DNA from: Baffinella frigidus
Taxonomy: Eukaryota > Cryptophyceae > Cryptomonadales > Baffinellaceae
Length of the DNA stretch: 14,951 nt
NCBI GenBank assembly: GCA_026770585.1
Contig: MU647867.1
Coordinates: 30,857 to 45,807, forward strand
Reading direction: 5' to 3'
Part shown: positions 13,891 through 14,951 of the stretch, in pieces
How the letters are laid out: each line of letters opens with the position of its first letter
Position numbering within the stretch: the stretch's first letter is position 1
Position numbers and translations under genes: made by a program
Notes under the pieces: model-generated
Told to the model about the DNA's origin: nothing
Databases searched by the model: none
Seen by the model: only the letters and a program-made list of their open reading frames with translations

Positions 13891-14951
13891 CAGATCGGTG
13901 GCCGGCCGGACATTGCGGGGAATCAAGTAGGCCCGGAAGTGGTGCCAATGACCGCCGCCCCGACGGCGTACGAACAGGTGTGTCCAGCTGATGGTCAAAT
14001 CTCATCGAAGAGGAAAAACGCCAAAAAAATGGCGGGGAGTTCCCCGGTAAATGGGGAGCCCGCCGCCATCGAGGGCCCCGGCCCCAAGCGGGCGCTCCCA
14101 CCAGAGGATGATGCCCCGCACGGCCCGCATTCCGACGGGGCCTCACCGTGCAAGCGCCAAAGGACCGCGGGCCCGCCCGAATCCACCTCGCCGGTGGTGC
14201 ACGTGGGGGGCGGTTTCGTGTCCCGGGGGATCGGAAAGCTCCAGGGGTGGCTCGGTGGGCTGTGCTCGCTCGCCGATGCGGTACACAAGCGGTGCAAGGT
14301 GGCGACGAAGGGGCGGCGGGCCGGCGCCAGGCGGGGGTCGGCGACGTCCAGGCCGATGTGGAAGAAGATGACGGGCCCGCATGTGACGTCCGCACTGGGG
14401 ACCGGGGCGCGCTCGCCCGCACGGGCGCGGGCCAAGAAGCTGGCTGACGAGAGCTCTCCCGTCAGGGGCGCCCTCGTCGGAGGGGGCGCGGAGGCGAAGA
14501 GGATGGAGGCTGGCCAGCTGGCTGACGAGAGCGTTCTCGTCAGGGGCGCCCTCGTCGGAGAGGGCGCGGAGGCGAAGCGCATCGCAGCGGGCGCGGTCGA
14601 GCGGAGCGGGCGATCGAGCATGGAGGAGAATGAGTGGGCAGCGCAAGCAGCCAGCTACGCACCCCTTTCCAACCCGAGCATCCCTAGCACCGAGAACAGG
14701 ACCCTCGAGCTAGAAAGGACGACAGCGCAGCTTGGAGTAGACATCGCCGAGTTCACCCGCCAGATGACAGCTTTCCGGGTATCCGTCCGCTCCGAGGTGT
14801 CCCCCCTCCTGTCTGCTGCCAGCGAAGGGGTGGTAGAGAGCAAGAAGACACTGCGATGGCTGCATGCGACGGCTGAACAAATCGACGAGATCCACCGTTT
14901 GCTGTCGGCGGTTACGATCCAGGGTGACGCGAGCCAAGCGGAACTTGGGGG
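13861..14951 (+). CDS. GC-rich basic protein of unknown function, 3' end outside window
   Basis: A frame with no stop runs from ATG 13861 to the right edge, 363 codons, in the same frame as the upstream 884-residue gene. The first 13 residues are the remnant of that gene's LamG-like domain, so the true start may be this ATG or Met30 at 13948, or the stretch may be read only as an extension. After that come KRKNAKK and CKRQRT basic clusters (possible nuclear localisation signals) in a Pro/Gly-rich disordered region, a 26-residue tandem duplication, and from about residue 285 amphipathic helices (TLELERTTAQLGVDIAEF, EVSPLLSAASEGVVESKK) that suggest a coiled coil. Third codon positions are strongly G/C, which supports this frame over the opposite-strand open frames in the same GC-rich stretch. 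I do not recognise the family; an intracellular or virion protein is possible. Confidence 0.6.
   Translation, partial: MRQVASALRAQIGGRPDIAGNQVGPEVVPMTAAPTAYEQVCPADGQISSKRKNAKKMAGSSPVNGEPAAIEGPGPKRALPPEDDAPHGPHSDGASPCKRQRTAGPPESTSPVVHVGGGFVSRGIGKLQGWLGGLCSLADAVHKRCKVATKGRRAGARRGSATSRPMWKKMTGPHVTSALGTGARSPARARAKKLADESSPVRGALVGGGAEAKRMEAGQLADESVLVRGALVGEGAEAKRIAAGAVERSGRSSMEENEWAAQAASYAPLSNPSIPSTENRTLELERTTAQLGVDIAEFTRQMTAFRVSVRSEVSPLLSAASEGVVESKKTLRWLHATAEQIDEIHRLLSAVTIQGDASQAELG
14440..14595 (+). repeat. 78-bp tandem duplication encoding a 26-residue repeat
   Basis: Copies start at 14440 and 14518, exactly 78 bases (26 codons) apart. Both contain ctggctgacgagag and caggggcgccctcgtcgga and encode LADES, VRGALVG and GAEAKR. 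The copies differ at few positions over the first 60 or so bases and then diverge, so the duplication is fairly recent or under selection. Confidence 0.85.

Noticed and set aside
13781-14646. Three minus-strand reading frames of 167-213 residues in the GC-rich region
   Set aside because: Stop codons are rare at about 75% G+C, so long frames arise by chance. The plus frame has G/C-rich third positions and helical, protein-like sequence; the minus frames are Ala/Pro/Arg low-complexity.
1-14951. tRNA, rRNA, CRISPR array, insertion sequence or bacterial operon signals
   Set aside because: I saw no cloverleaf-like element, spaced repeat array, transposase or terminal inverted repeats, nor Shine-Dalgarno motifs before the starts.

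Overview
The window looks like part of a gene-dense, intron-poor eukaryotic DNA, most likely a large DNA virus or virus-like element of a protist, less likely a compact protist nuclear genome. The reasons are long uninterrupted reading frames on both strands with short gaps, eukaryote-type signals (AATAAA 46 bases after one stop codon, TATA-like boxes before several starts), no Shine-Dalgarno pattern, and protein types that are typically eukaryotic (signal peptides, GCC2/GCC3 ephrin-receptor-like cysteine repeats, CUB-like and LamG-like domains). No hallmark gene (capsid, polymerase, packaging ATPase) lies in the window, so the taxonomic placement is inference.

Layout. (1) 1-4309, minus strand: one unbroken reading frame of 1436 codons that starts inside the window and runs off its left edge. 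It has an N-terminal domain with a PD-(D/E)XK nuclease-like pattern, a disordered charged middle, an unknown globular part, and a coiled coil of about 500 residues containing exact 11-residue repeats. (2) 4517-7603, minus strand: a 1028-residue protein of unknown family with a Thr-Pro-Ser tandem repeat and a Gln/Glu run. (3) 7604-7918: a divergent gap with a CA microsatellite and TATA-like elements. (4) 7919-10918, plus strand: a 999-residue secreted cysteine-rich protein with a CUB-like domain and a polyadenylation signal. (5) 10919-11175: a repeat-rich promoter with 12-bp tandem repeats, two 34-bp direct repeats and a TATA box. (6) 11176-13830, plus strand: an 884-residue secreted paralogue with two LamG-like domains added at its C-terminus. 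(7) 13861-14951, plus strand: a GC-rich reading frame of at least 363 codons, running off the right edge and in the same frame as gene 6.

The main surprise is at 13828-13830. The TAA that ends gene 6 falls inside its second LamG-like domain. The missing last strand and helix of that domain continue in the same frame immediately after the stop and form the start of gene 7, after which the composition jumps to very GC-rich, lysine/arginine/proline-rich sequence. This is a nonsense-broken or recombined gene end, a readthrough site, or a sequence error.

How the genes may work together is inference. The two tandem plus-strand genes encode related extracellular matrix- or receptor-like proteins without a visible membrane anchor, and the two minus-strand genes encode large intracellular proteins (one nuclease-like with a coiled coil, one unknown).
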